From assembly GCA_902783375.1 (NCBI GenBank), contig CACZQN010000049.1, forward strand, positions 39,620-103,619: 64,000 nucleotides of DNA, written 5' to 3'. The notes under the pieces were generated by a model, which made no database searches, was not told where the DNA came from, and saw only the letters and a list, made by a program, of their open reading frames with translations. Shown here one piece after another: positions 25,029 to 34,230 of this stretch; the stretch's first letter is position 1, and each line of letters begins with the position of its first letter. Source of the DNA: an uncultured Lachnospiraceae bacterium (GTDB lineage Bacteria; Bacillota; Clostridia; Lachnospirales; Lachnospiraceae). Both the position numbers and the translations under genes were made by a program.

Positions 25029-28000
25029 TCACTCGACAACGGTTCCCTTGACGACACCCTGCAGACTCGCACCAATCTTTGCAATAGCGTAGATATCGGT
25101 CGTTCTGTAAACCGTATTGTCGATGCTGACACGGAACACACCGTAGGTATCGCAGACCGTCGCATATCGCTTCGCGTCAACCATGACAATCACCGGTTCT
25201 TCCGGCGAGTAGACGCCGGCTACTTCTGTCGCACCGACCATTGTCGGCGCCAGCACCAGGTCATCATCCACAAAGTTTCTGTAATCTTCTACCGTGATGG
25301 TCCGCACGACGGATGTCGATTCCTTACCATCCACCCGTCCGGTTGCTGTGGCCGTGATCTCATCACCGACTTTCAGCACACCGACTTCGATCTCAAAAGC
25401 ACCTTTATCGTCTGTCTTTGCCGTATAGGTCTTTCCATTGACTGTCAGCGCGATCGTATAAACATCATTTGCATTGATCTTTGTCACCGTTCCGTATACG
25501 AACCGCTCTGCATTGCACAGGTGATACAGCTTCGGCCGGTTCGGTGCCGCAATCCTGGTCACCGTGGAAGTCACTCTGCTTCTCCGGTTCAGAGAATCCA
25601 GATTATAGACATTCACCTTACTGTTCCCGTCCGGCGCACCGATTCCCAGTTCGAACTCTGTTCCGTTCATGATCAGTTTCGTCTCAACCAGGGTGTAGGT
25701 ATCGTTATAAATATCCGATTTCTCATATCTGGCAAGCGCCTCTGCGCTGCCATAGACATGCTTCGCATTGATCGCGATCGGCAGTGCATCCGAATCCCTC
25801 GTATCGCCCTTGATCTTCAGAATGTTGTTTCTGGCATATGCACTGAGCTTCGGCTGGTTCGGTCCCGTCCGCTTGACCGGAACCTCGACTGTCTCACTGA
25901 CTCTCCCGCCGGCATCCTCCGCATAGATCTTCACGATTTCGCCGGACTGGATGTATTTCACGGAATAACTGAACTTTCCGTTCGCATCCGCCTTGACTTC
26001 ATACTTTTCTTTCCCGATCTGGATATGAATGGTCGTATTCGGTTCCGCATTGCCGGAGATGGCACTGGTTCTGTTGGTAAAGGTATTCACCGACGGAACC
26101 TGAAGGACATTATCATCGATCTGGTCAATCTGAACCCGTACCAGGGACTGATTGCCAAGATTGTCTGTTGCAAGGAAGGTATAGGTTCCATTCTCCGCAG
26201 CGACAACCTCGCCGTTTGTGACGACCGGTGCGCTCGCCCATCCCGGATCGACCGTATCGGTACTTCTGTTCAGGTAACGGATGGAAGCAACGCCTGAGAT
26301 ATCTCTGGCCTGGACTGCAATGGTGATCGGATGATCCGTCGGCACAAAGACAGTCGGTGTTGCAACCAGCGACGGGCCGGTATGATCGGCAAGCGTCTTG
26401 TAGGTGCCGCTGTAATACATCTTTGTCCCGTCGGAGACAAACCGGCTGTCAATCCAGGACTCTTCTGCTGCGTATTTCTCAGCAGGCATATCTGCCATCA
26501 TCAGGAAGGAATATCCGAACGGATAGTTCACCTTCCAGTTGTTATCCCGCTGGACGGCAATCATACCGGTTTTGTTCATCTCCGACAGGATATCCGCAAA
26601 GGTGTCCTGCGCATTGATGTAACCGCCGCGCAGCTGCTTTTCCGTAATTGCCTTGTTTGCCGCCGTCGGCTTCAGGATCTTATCCGTCGCCAGGACAATC
26701 TTATCCGAATCCCGGACAGGCTCCCCGTTGATCTTCAGCGAGACGATCCGGTTGGTGTTGTTGATCTTATTGCCGGCAAAATCATACCGCGGATCGACGG
26801 ATGCATCGATTTCATACTCGACACCATCGAAAATCCGGAAATTGCTCCAGTCGTCCATCCATTCTTCATAGACGAGCGGCGAGATCCCGGATGCTCCGGT
26901 GTACACCCGCATGAAATCATCCTCGTAGTCCGGCTTCTCTCCTGCCGTCACATAAGGGGATGCTGCAGCCCACTCCATATATTCGCGGAGCTGCTTACCG
27001 GTTACCTGGTACAAAACAATGTAGGCATGATAGGTCTGAAGGGATGTCAGATTGCCGCCCGTGAGGCCGCCCTGCAGGTTGATATAGTCCTCCGGTCCCT
27101 CTTCTCCGTAGGCATTGTAGCCGGAGCAGGCGACAACCGGGAGCTTCTGATAGGCACTGCCGGCCGCGCTGTGGGTGTAGGAAAGACCGAAGGCGATCTT
27201 CGTCTCATTCAGAAGCTGCAGTGCCGCATTATCGGAAACCAGTCCGAAATAATTGTTGTAGGTAATGCCGTCCGCAAGCGTTGCGATGACATCGTTCGAG
27301 TGCACGCGGAATTCCTGCAGCATGTCTCCGTACATGCTTCTGTTGAATGTCGTCACCGCCGGGGATGCCGATGTCAGTTTCACGGTGCTGCTCTTTCTGC
27401 CATCGATCGTCAGCACACTGCCATCGACCGTACAGTCGAGATCCACCACGCCGATGTAATCTCCGTGGGAACCGGCGATAACCAGGTTCTTCCCGTTCAC
27501 GAGGTTGGTCTTTTTGTCCGCACCTGGGAGCTCATATACTTTCTCATTGGCACTGTGGATATCGCCATATCCGGCCGGGAATACCCGGTGTTCATGTCCG
27601 CCGAAGACCACGTCGACCTCCGGGATGGTAGTCAGGGCATACGCCGTATTCTCCGCATGGTCCGCAGGCTCTTCCTCTCCGAGACCGGTATGCGCCAGAA
27701 CCACGACCATATCCACACCGGCATCTTTCAGGGCCTTCGCCTTCTTCCTGACGTTCACAACCATGTCTTCGGTCGCAAGACCGCCGTCCATGACCTCAGT
27801 CTTCTGCGAGAGGGTCGGAATGGTTTCGCCGATGATGCCGATCTCAATCTGTACGGTCGAACCGTCAGTCGCTTCCACGATCTTCCGGAGAATCATCGTC
27901 TCCTGGAACGGATGGGCTCCGCTGGCGCTCATGAAAAGGTTGGAAACAACAACCTTATTCGTCAGCCCTGCCCGCTCAAGCTGATCCTTAATATAACTGT

Positions 28001-28451
28001 AGCCATAGTCAAATTCATGGTTGCCGAGCGTGATGGCATCATATCCGATCTCCTTGATGGCCTGCAGGACAGGCTGGATCATATCCGGACGCTCCATGGC
28101 AATTCGCTCGGTCGTATAATCGAAAATCATATCACCAACATCAAACACAAAACTGTTGGCATCCGGAACGGCTTTCTTCGCCTCTTCGATCGCAGCGACA
28201 GCACGCTCCAGTCCCCCATGTGCATATTCTACACCTGTCTCCAGGTCTTCACTGAAGATCTGACCGTGGATATCGGTCGTGTTGATCAGACGGATCTTGA
28301 CTTCCTTTGTTTCTGCTGCGGAAACTGTTTCCGCCCCCGGAAATCCCGGCGCGCCGATCCCGGTCAGTACCAGTGCTGCCGCAAGAGATCCGGCCAGCAG
28401 TTTATGCAGTCTCCTCGCAATGCCTCCTGTCAGAGGATTCTGAAATATCAT
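25029..28451 (-). CDS. Large secreted 5'-nucleotidase / metallophosphoesterase with Ig-like tail
   Basis: 1140 aa. Signal peptide about 1-46. Metallophosphoesterase domain (about 50-330) keeps all dimetal motifs: NTTDIHGQ, FDVGDMIFD, TLGNHEFDYG, VLAHTGLGEEE and FGGHEHRVF. A 5'-nucleotidase C-terminal domain (about 370-590) binds the nucleotide. The remaining 450 residues are a run of about five Ig-like modules (e.g. 'VDANGKFSYSVKYIQSGEIV'-type and 'TDDKGAFEIEVGVLKVGDEIT') as in Big_6-type tails. No LPXTG, SLH or terminal helix is seen, so release or non-covalent wall binding is likely. It hydrolyses extracellular nucleotides or cyclic nucleotides. Last gene after racemase and MATE. Confidence 0.9.
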   Translation of the reverse strand: MIFQNPLTGGIARRLHKLLAGSLAAALVLTGIGAPGFPGAETVSAAETKEVKIRLINTTDIHGQIFSEDLETGVEYAHGGLERAVAAIEEAKKAVPDANSFVFDVGDMIFDYTTERIAMERPDMIQPVLQAIKEIGYDAITLGNHEFDYGYSYIKDQLERAGLTNKVVVSNLFMSASGAHPFQETMILRKIVEATDGSTVQIEIGIIGETIPTLSQKTEVMDGGLATEDMVVNVRKKAKALKDAGVDMVVVLAHTGLGEEEPADHAENTAYALTTIPEVDVVFGGHEHRVFPAGYGDIHSANEKVYELPGADKKTNLVNGKNLVIAGSHGDYIGVVDLDCTVDGSVLTIDGRKSSTVKLTSASPAVTTFNRSMYGDMLQEFRVHSNDVIATLADGITYNNYFGLVSDNAALQLLNETKIAFGLSYTHSAAGSAYQKLPVVACSGYNAYGEEGPEDYINLQGGLTGGNLTSLQTYHAYIVLYQVTGKQLREYMEWAAASPYVTAGEKPDYEDDFMRVYTGASGISPLVYEEWMDDWSNFRIFDGVEYEIDASVDPRYDFAGNKINNTNRIVSLKINGEPVRDSDKIVLATDKILKPTAANKAITEKQLRGGYINAQDTFADILSEMNKTGMIAVQRDNNWKVNYPFGYSFLMMADMPAEKYAAEESWIDSRFVSDGTKMYYSGTYKTLADHTGPSLVATPTVFVPTDHPITIAVQARDISGVASIRYLNRSTDTVDPGWASAPVVTNGEVVAAENGTYTFLATDNLGNQSLVRVQIDQIDDNVLQVPSVNTFTNRTSAISGNAEPNTTIHIQIGKEKYEVKADANGKFSYSVKYIQSGEIVKIYAEDAGGRVSETVEVPVKRTGPNQPKLSAYARNNILKIKGDTRDSDALPIAINAKHVYGSAEALARYEKSDIYNDTYTLVETKLIMNGTEFELGIGAPDGNSKVNVYNLDSLNRRSRVTSTVTRIAAPNRPKLYHLCNAERFVYGTVTKINANDVYTIALTVNGKTYTAKTDDKGAFEIEVGVLKVGDEITATATGRVDGKESTSVVRTITVEDYRNFVDDDLVLAPTMVGATEVAGVYSPEEPVIVMVDAKRYATVCDTYGVFRVSIDNTVYRTTDIYAIAKIGASLQGVVKGTVVE

Positions 28452-28477
28452 CTTAATTCTGCACTCCTTTCTGCCAT

Positions 28478-29878
28478 TCAGTTCGGCTCACGATAAGACA
28501 GATTCTTGACCCAGATACCCTTCCGGACCATGATGAATCCAACAATACTCTTTACAATATTTGTACACTGTACAATCGTATAGACCGCCAGGATCGGCAG
28601 CGATGTAAAATGAATCAGCAGCGCTGCTGTCGGCAGGTTCACCAGCCAGATTGCACAGGAGTCAAAGATAAATGTAATCACCGTCTTTCCGCCGGAACGG
28701 ATGGTAAAGTAACAGGCGTTCTCAAATCCATACAGCGGTGAGAAGATCGCCTGAATCAGGATCAGTCCAGTCGCGATGTGGCGGACGCCTTCTGTCGTAT
28801 TATAGACCTGCGGGAAAACCGGTGCGATCAGTGCCTGGAACGCACCGGTGATCACACACATAAAGACCGTAAAGGTCGCAAGCTTCGCTGCATAGTCCCG
28901 GGCCCGGTCAAGTGCACCAGCGCCGAGCTGCTGTCCCAGAATGATGGCGATCGCACTGCCCATGGCCATCGACGCAACATTGAACAGATTGAAGATCGTC
29001 TGCGAAATATTCGTCGCGCCGACGACTTCAAGGCCTCTCAGGGAATACTGCTGCGACATCATGGTCATACCGAGGGACCACATGCCCTCATTGATCAGCA
29101 GCGGCAGGCCTCTGAGCGTCATATCCTTCAGGAGTTTTCCCGGGATCCGGAACGTCCGGTAGAGGCCGACGGCAAATGCGTTCTGCACCGTATGCCTGTG
29201 CGTCCAGATGACCGTGATGAACATCTCGACAAATCTGGAGATAACTGTCGCTACGGCTGCACCGACAACACCCATGGCAGGCGCACCGAATTTTCCGTAG
29301 ATCAGCACGTAATTCAGGAAGAGGTTGACAAAGACCGCAATGACGCCGGCCTTCATCGGCAGCACCGTCTCTCCGGTCTCACGGAGCGTGCCGGAATAAA
29401 CCTGGCTCAGTACGAACGGGATCAGTCCGATCAGCATCACATGCAGGTATTCTCTTCCATAATAGAGCGTCGCAGCTGCATCCATGCCCTCGCTGTTCCC
29501 CGACTTCAGATAGAGGGAAATCAGCGGTTCATCGAAGAGGCCGAACACCAGCAGTCCGATCGCCGTGACGACTGCACCGATGATCAGCTTGAAGCGCACC
29601 GTATGCCGCACATTCTCCGCATCTCCGCTCCCGAAGAACTGGGCCGTAAAGATACCCGGTCCCGCGACGCCGCCGAAGATGCAGAGGTTGAACACAAACA
29701 TCAGCTGATTCGCAATCGCCACGCCGCTCATCGGATCCGTCCCGACCCGGCCGACCATGATGTTATCCAGCAATCCGACGAAATTCGTGATTGCATTCTG
29801 GATCATGATCGGGATCGCGATTGCCAGCACCATTTTATAAAATGACCGGTCCCCGATCAGTTTTTTTCTGAGATTCAT
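28478..29878 (-). CDS. MATE family multidrug/Na+-coupled efflux transporter
   Basis: 466 aa from the ATG at 29878 (AGGA eleven bases upstream; an in-frame TTG at 29887 is the alternative). Twelve hydrophobic segments in two homologous halves, with MATE-typical 'IPIMIQNAITNFVGLLDNIMVGRVG' region near the start (residues about 25-50) and 'LPLLINEGMWSLG' opening the second half. Drug or metabolite/cation antiport in the cytoplasmic membrane. It lies 53 bases after the racemase gene and 26 before the 5'-nucleotidase. Substrate unknown. Confidence 0.93.
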   Translation of the reverse strand: MNLRKKLIGDRSFYKMVLAIAIPIMIQNAITNFVGLLDNIMVGRVGTDPMSGVAIANQLMFVFNLCIFGGVAGPGIFTAQFFGSGDAENVRHTVRFKLIIGAVVTAIGLLVFGLFDEPLISLYLKSGNSEGMDAAATLYYGREYLHVMLIGLIPFVLSQVYSGTLRETGETVLPMKAGVIAVFVNLFLNYVLIYGKFGAPAMGVVGAAVATVISRFVEMFITVIWTHRHTVQNAFAVGLYRTFRIPGKLLKDMTLRGLPLLINEGMWSLGMTMMSQQYSLRGLEVVGATNISQTIFNLFNVASMAMGSAIAIILGQQLGAGALDRARDYAAKLATFTVFMCVITGAFQALIAPVFPQVYNTTEGVRHIATGLILIQAIFSPLYGFENACYFTIRSGGKTVITFIFDSCAIWLVNLPTAALLIHFTSLPILAVYTIVQCTNIVKSIVGFIMVRKGIWVKNLSYREPN

Positions 29879-29931
29879 ACAAACCAATATCCTTCATCGA
29901 ATAATAACACAATATAGAACATCACTCTGCA

Positions 29932-30651
29932 TCAGGTGATCAGGCCGCCAAACGGCAGCTTCACCTTCCCGCCGCAGGCCTCGATCGTCCGCATCGCCAG
30001 CACATCCATGCCGTCGATAAAGCCGTGCCCGATCTCCTGATCCCGCTTGATCAGGGACAGTTCCGTACAGCCGAGGATGATCACTTCCGCTCCTGCTTCC
30101 TGCAGGGACTCCCTGACCGCCTCAAACCGGTCCATCTCCGGTGCCTTGCCGAGCTTGATGTTCCGATAGATCAGATGCATCACGTCCGCCTGCCGCTCCG
30201 GATCCGGCGTGATGGCCGTGAGTCCGGCCGCCTCCAGTTCCTTCTGGAAGAGTCCGCTTCTTACGGTCCCGTCTGTCGCCATGATTCCGACACGCTTCTT
30301 CCCGGCCTCCGCCAGATAGCCGGCCGTCTCCCGCGGCAGATGCATGACCTTCACGCCCAGCGCCTTCTCCAGATCATCATGGAAATAGTGCGCCGTGATG
30401 CATGGGATCGCGATCACTTCCGCACCGTTTCGCACAAGGCCCAGCCCAGCCTCCGTCATCTTCGGAAGCGGACTCTCCGTGCTCTCCCCGAGGATATAGG
30501 CCGTTCTGTCCGGTGTCTGCGGCACACTGTGAATCAGGATCTCCAGGTGATCCTGGTCACAGCGGACGTCCGTCAGTTTTGTCACAATTTCAAAGAAATA
30601 AGCAGTCGCCAGCGGTCCGAGGCCGCCGATGACGCCGAGTATTTTTTTCAT
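29932..30651 (-). CDS. Aspartate/glutamate racemase family protein
   Basis: 239 aa from the ATG at 30651 (AAGGA nine bases upstream). N-terminal 'ILGVIGGLGPLATAYFF' is the family signature. The two catalytic cysteines are present in 'IPCITAHYF' and 'ILGCTELSL'; the first motif has Ile where most aspartate racemases have Asn (CNTAH). Cofactor-independent interconversion of L- and D-amino acids through two-base chemistry. First gene of a unit continuing into MATE and 5'-nucleotidase. Substrate (Asp, Glu or a broad-spectrum activity) is not decided by sequence. Confidence 0.88.
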   Translation of the reverse strand: MKKILGVIGGLGPLATAYFFEIVTKLTDVRCDQDHLEILIHSVPQTPDRTAYILGESTESPLPKMTEAGLGLVRNGAEVIAIPCITAHYFHDDLEKALGVKVMHLPRETAGYLAEAGKKRVGIMATDGTVRSGLFQKELEAAGLTAITPDPERQADVMHLIYRNIKLGKAPEMDRFEAVRESLQEAGAEVIILGCTELSLIKRDQEIGHGFIDGMDVLAMRTIEACGGKVKLPFGGLIT

Positions 30652-30700
30652 CTTGTTCTTTCCTTCATCCATAGATTCGGTGATTAACCGGCAGGCAATT

Positions 30701-30729
30701 ATTGTAATCTACCTGTGGCAGAAAATCAA
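30701..30729 (-). promoter_or_regulatory. Predicted promoter of the racemase-MATE-nucleotidase unit
   Basis: Minus strand TTGATT (30729-30724), 17 bases, TACAAT (30706-30701), 50 bases before the racemase ATG. Confidence 0.6.
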
Positions 30730-30775
30730 CCGTTAACATGACCGCATCCTACACGCATCCCGTGGCAGATTCATG

Positions 30776-32053
30776 TCAAAAGATCGACTCCTTCAGTTCT
30801 TCAAGGGTCATTCGCCTGGTCGAAAGCGTTCTCCGAAACATCTCCCTTCGGAACACTGTCACTTCAAACTCCCCTGACTGCCCACCTGTCACATCCGTGA
30901 CAGACTGCTGATCCGGATCGACGATCCGAAGTACGGCAGGGATTCTGACATCAATTTCTTCAAGGAAATGCTGTATCCGTTCCCAGTTCTTCTCTTCATC
31001 CCCGCCAACCACGACACAGCCCTGCGCCGCAGCTGCCTTTCGGGACATGCTCTGTTCTTCGATCTCGATGTATGCATTCCATGCCTTCGGATGGACCTCG
31101 AAAGCGCAGACTGCAGTGTACACGTTTCCGTCACTGCCCTGATATGGCTGGCAGAGCCTGTATTTCCCTTCACCAAGATAATAGTTATATTCATCCCGTG
31201 CGATCACGATCCGGTCTTTTCCCCCGCCCGGGCAGTCCCTGGAGGCCACATCTTCCATTTCCCTCAAAATGGAATCTGGTAGCCTGTACCACCTTTCCTC
31301 CCGCAGCACTTCAAGAAATGGAAGTGCCGGATAGTGGATCGCATCAGACCCGCTGTTGGTGAGTACCGCATAGATCGCACGACTGTCTTCTTCATACCGT
31401 TCAAACTGGCAGCGCAGACTGACTTCCGTCTCCGATCCGGACGCATCGATCTCCGTCGGTGACAGGACGCCGTTGTCCGGATCGACGAGGATGCAGGGGC
31501 AGCGTTCCTGAAGCACGGCCAGTTCCGGGCGATCCTCCTTCAGGACGATCGCCCGGACACCATTTTCAGCATCATCCACCCAGAACGAGTAGGCAAGCGG
31601 TGTAGCCCTTTCCGCATTCACCTCCCGGATCACCTGCATCGCCTGAAGCAGCGTCTTCCTGCTATAGGACACTTCCCGGATCAGGATGTCGTCCGTCCCA
31701 CAGGCTTTTCTGTATTTCTCTTCGGTCCCTGCCCCGGCCTTCGTCACACAGATGACCAGTTTCCCGTAATCTTCTTCCGGGACCGGGTCCTTCCTGACAT
31801 AGTGCCCCGCAAACTCCGGCGGCAGTGCGGTGGAGTCCTCGTTGCTCGCTTCAAAGGCATCCAGCATTCTGGTAAATACCTGATCGGCCAGGGCCTCCCG
31901 CTCCGCAAAGGATAATACCGGATTCTCCTCCGGTTCAGAAAGAATCGTGATCGGTGACAGATACACCTGCCAGTACCGGAATCCAAAGGAAAATGCTGCC
32001 AGCAGGAAAACCGGCAGCAATATTTTCCGAATATGTTTACGGATGCTCCACAT
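30776..32053 (-). CDS. Membrane-anchored extracytoplasmic protein of unknown function
   Basis: 425 aa. A short basic N-terminus and one helix (about 9-28) anchor it; the rest should be outside. A segment about 205-320 looks like an Ig-fold (pattern 'VSLRCQFERYEEDS', 'YAVLTNSGSDAIHYPALPFLEVLREERWYRLPD' region, 'YRLCQPYQGSDG..VCAFEV'), resembling small Ig-like domains of Gram-positive lipoproteins. The first 200 residues are not recognised. No lipobox Cys. It stands alone between truA and the racemase operon, with 216 bases upstream that also hold the truA terminator. Confidence 0.75.
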   Translation of the reverse strand: MWSIRKHIRKILLPVFLLAAFSFGFRYWQVYLSPITILSEPEENPVLSFAEREALADQVFTRMLDAFEASNEDSTALPPEFAGHYVRKDPVPEEDYGKLVICVTKAGAGTEEKYRKACGTDDILIREVSYSRKTLLQAMQVIREVNAERATPLAYSFWVDDAENGVRAIVLKEDRPELAVLQERCPCILVDPDNGVLSPTEIDASGSETEVSLRCQFERYEEDSRAIYAVLTNSGSDAIHYPALPFLEVLREERWYRLPDSILREMEDVASRDCPGGGKDRIVIARDEYNYYLGEGKYRLCQPYQGSDGNVYTAVCAFEVHPKAWNAYIEIEEQSMSRKAAAAQGCVVVGGDEEKNWERIQHFLEEIDVRIPAVLRIVDPDQQSVTDVTGGQSGEFEVTVFRREMFRRTLSTRRMTLEELKESIF

Positions 32054-32184
32054 AAACCACCCCTGACTGCTCTCGTGACCATTGCATCATTATGTCTGAT
32101 TGAACCACAGACATGTGTCAGTTTATGGGCACGGGCATAGTCTCCCTCATCCTGCAATCGTCAGGATCCGGTCGCAGATCGAAA

Positions 32185-32245
32185 GAGGCTGCCGCCTCCG
32201 CAATGATCGTTTATTGACCATTCCCGGAAGCGACAGCCTCCTGTA
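32185..32245 (-). terminator. Terminator of the rluF-truA operon
   Basis: On the minus strand GAGGCTGTCGCTTCCG (from 32240) pairs with CGGAGGCGGCAGCCTC (to 32185) around a 28-base loop, with three mismatches, then TTTC. Its outer stem is nearly the same as that at 44430-44493. Confidence 0.7.
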
Positions 32246-32268
32246 TTATATTAACATATGATCGGTTT

Positions 32269-33027
32269 TCAATAGTCGATCCGCATCAGCATCAGTCCTT
32301 CCGGCGGTGCTGTCGGACCTGCCTGCCGCCGGTCCTTTGCCTCGAGAATCCGTTCCATGTCTTCCGGCTGCAGCCTGCCATAACCGACTTCGAGCAGGGT
32401 TCCGGTCAGGATCCGGACCATGTTCTGCAGGAAACCACTTCCCGTATAATAAATCTTCACCCGCGGCCAGTTTCCTTCGAATCGGATCTCCTCCACATTC
32501 CGGACCGTGGATTTCTTCATCTTCGAATTCCCGCAGAACGACTTATAATCATGCGTTCCCTTCAGATACTCCGCCGCCTCCTGCATCTTCTGCAGATTCG
32601 GTGCCTCATCGAGGACCGTCACATATTTCCGGTCAAAAACCGGTTTGCTGTGTCCGCAGTACAGGGAATAACAGTAGGTTTTCCGGATCACATTGTAGCG
32701 GGCATGGAAGCGGTCCGAGGCGATCCGGACGTCATTGACACTGATGTCATCCGGCAGATACCGGTTCAGATAATCCTGGATCTCCTCCGGCGTCCTGTCC
32801 GGCTCCATGACGACATTCGCCACCATCGCACGGGCATGGACCCCCGCATCGGTACGGCCGGCACCGATCACCTTCGGGATCTCTCCCGGCTTTCCCTCTT
32901 CCGGCGAAAGCATGCGGGCGAGAACGGTCTCAATCTTTCCCTGAATCGTCATCGGCTGGTCCGGCTGGTGCTCCCAGCCATAGTACCGGTTCCCGTCATA
33001 ACTGATTTCCAGTTTATAATTCGGCAT
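32269..33027 (-). CDS. truA: tRNA pseudouridine(38-40) synthase TruA
   Basis: 252 aa. Isomerises uridines 38-40 in the anticodon stem of many tRNAs. The catalytic aspartate is Asp60 in 'VIGAGRTDAGVHARAM'; other landmarks are 'YDGNRYYGWEHQP', 'RFHARYNVIRKTY' and C-terminal 'GSGFLQNMVRILTGTL'. Full length. It ends the operon started at 39505, 24 bases after the second chromate-transporter gene. Confidence 0.96.
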   Translation of the reverse strand: MPNYKLEISYDGNRYYGWEHQPDQPMTIQGKIETVLARMLSPEEGKPGEIPKVIGAGRTDAGVHARAMVANVVMEPDRTPEEIQDYLNRYLPDDISVNDVRIASDRFHARYNVIRKTYCYSLYCGHSKPVFDRKYVTVLDEAPNLQKMQEAAEYLKGTHDYKSFCGNSKMKKSTVRNVEEIRFEGNWPRVKIYYTGSGFLQNMVRILTGTLLEVGYGRLQPEDMERILEAKDRRQAGPTAPPEGLMLMRIDY

Positions 33028-33051
33028 GTGACACCTGCCTGTTCCGCTTCT

Positions 33052-33618
33052 TTACAAGCTGAAAACAATCCCGCACACAGCGGCGATGCCGACATAAAGA
33101 ATCGGATGCTTGTTGAACTTCTTGATTCCGATATAGAGCAATACGGCAAGCAGAACCATCTTCCAGTTGATCAGCGTCAGCAGACCTTCCGGCAGATGCA
33201 GATCCGCGACCGGATTCAGCATGCAGATTCTTGCAACACCAAGACCGGCTGCTGCGATCAGGCCGGTGGATGCCGGTCTGAGGCCGAAGAAGACACGCTC
33301 GATGATCGGGGAATCCTTGAACTTCTTCAGGATGTGCAGGATGATCAGAATGATGATGATCGAAGGCGCAATCAGGCCCAGCGTCGCAATGATGCCGCCC
33401 GGGATGCCTGCGGTCTTGAATCCGACATAGGTCGCCATGTTGATGCCGAGCGGTCCCGGCGTGGACTCTGAGACAGCCACCATATCGGCCAGGTCATTGG
33501 TCGTAAACCAGCCGGTTCTGGCAGAGATATCCGTCAGGAACGGCAGTGTCGCCAGTCCTCCGCCGATGGCAAAGAGGCCTGCTTTGAAAAATTCCCAGAA
33601 AAGCTGCAGAATAACCAT
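33052..33618 (-). CDS. Chromate transporter-type protein, subunit B (short CHR)
   Basis: 188 aa with about five to six hydrophobic segments. It carries the CHR half-domain pattern: 'LFWEFFKAGLFAIGGGLATLPFL', 'DMVAVSESTPGPLGINMATYVGF' (quoted in parts) and 'PSIIIILIILHIL'. Short CHR proteins work as pairs; its ATG touches the stop of the partner gene (TAATG). The family exports chromate by anion exchange in some bacteria, but in gut-type anaerobes the true substrate is uncertain. Its strand-mate pair lies between a HAD phosphatase and truA. Confidence 0.88.
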   Translation of the reverse strand: MVILQLFWEFFKAGLFAIGGGLATLPFLTDISARTGWFTTNDLADMVAVSESTPGPLGINMATYVGFKTAGIPGGIIATLGLIAPSIIIILIILHILKKFKDSPIIERVFFGLRPASTGLIAAAGLGVARICMLNPVADLHLPEGLLTLINWKMVLLAVLLYIGIKKFNKHPILYVGIAAVCGIVFSL

Positions 33619-34217
33619 TATTTTGCCTCCTTTCCGGTCTTCTTGTCAGGATCTGCGATCGGTTTCAGGAAATAGCCGCAGATTCCGGCCGCCAGGATGA
33701 ACCAGATCGGCGACAGCGATGTGAACATGGACAGCAGCATCACCAGCAGGAAGATAATCCAGCCAACATAGCCCTTGACTGATTTCTTCCCGAGCTTCAG
33801 AACCGCGTCGAGGATCAGCACGACAACCGCTGCACGGATGCCGTTGAATGCATGCCGCACGATGGCCAGTTCTGCATAATTCTGCAGAAAGAGGGAAATG
33901 ATCGTAATGATTACGACAGACGGTGCAACCACGCCAAGCGTCGCAATGACGCCGCCGAGGATGCCGAACTGCTTCCCGCCGATGAAGGTTGCGGTATTGA
34001 CCGCGATGATTCCCGGTGTGCACTGGCCGATGGCATAGTAATCCATCAGTTCATCATCCGTCGCCCATCCGCGCTTCTCGACAATCTCGCGGCGCAGGAT
34101 CGGCAGCATTGCATAGCCACCGCCAAAGGTCGTTCCGCCGATGAATGCGAAGATTCCGAAAAGCTCCAGGAGACTTGCGATCCTGCTCTTTTCTTTCACA
34201 GTCTTCTGTTCAGTCAT
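33618..34217 (-). CDS. Chromate transporter-type protein, subunit A (short CHR)
   Basis: 199 aa from the ATG at 34217 (AAAGG nine bases upstream; two earlier in-frame ATGs lie within or before the ribosome site). Same half-domain: 'GIFAFIGGTTFGGGYAMLPIL', 'YYAIGQCTPGIIAVNTATFIGG' (parts) and 'APSVVIITIISLFL'. It forms a gene pair with 33052-33618 and probably a heterodimer. Starts 13 bases after the HAD phosphatase gene. Confidence 0.88.
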   Translation of the reverse strand: MTEQKTVKEKSRIASLLELFGIFAFIGGTTFGGGYAMLPILRREIVEKRGWATDDELMDYYAIGQCTPGIIAVNTATFIGGKQFGILGGVIATLGVVAPSVVIITIISLFLQNYAELAIVRHAFNGIRAAVVVLILDAVLKLGKKSVKGYVGWIIFLLVMLLSMFTSLSPIWFILAAGICGYFLKPIADPDKKTGKEAK

Positions 34218-34230
34218 GTGTGTCATCCTT

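Noticed and set aside
26331..28496. A 721-codon plus-strand frame
   Set aside because: It is antisense to the 5'-nucleotidase gene, whose motifs and signal peptide are clear.
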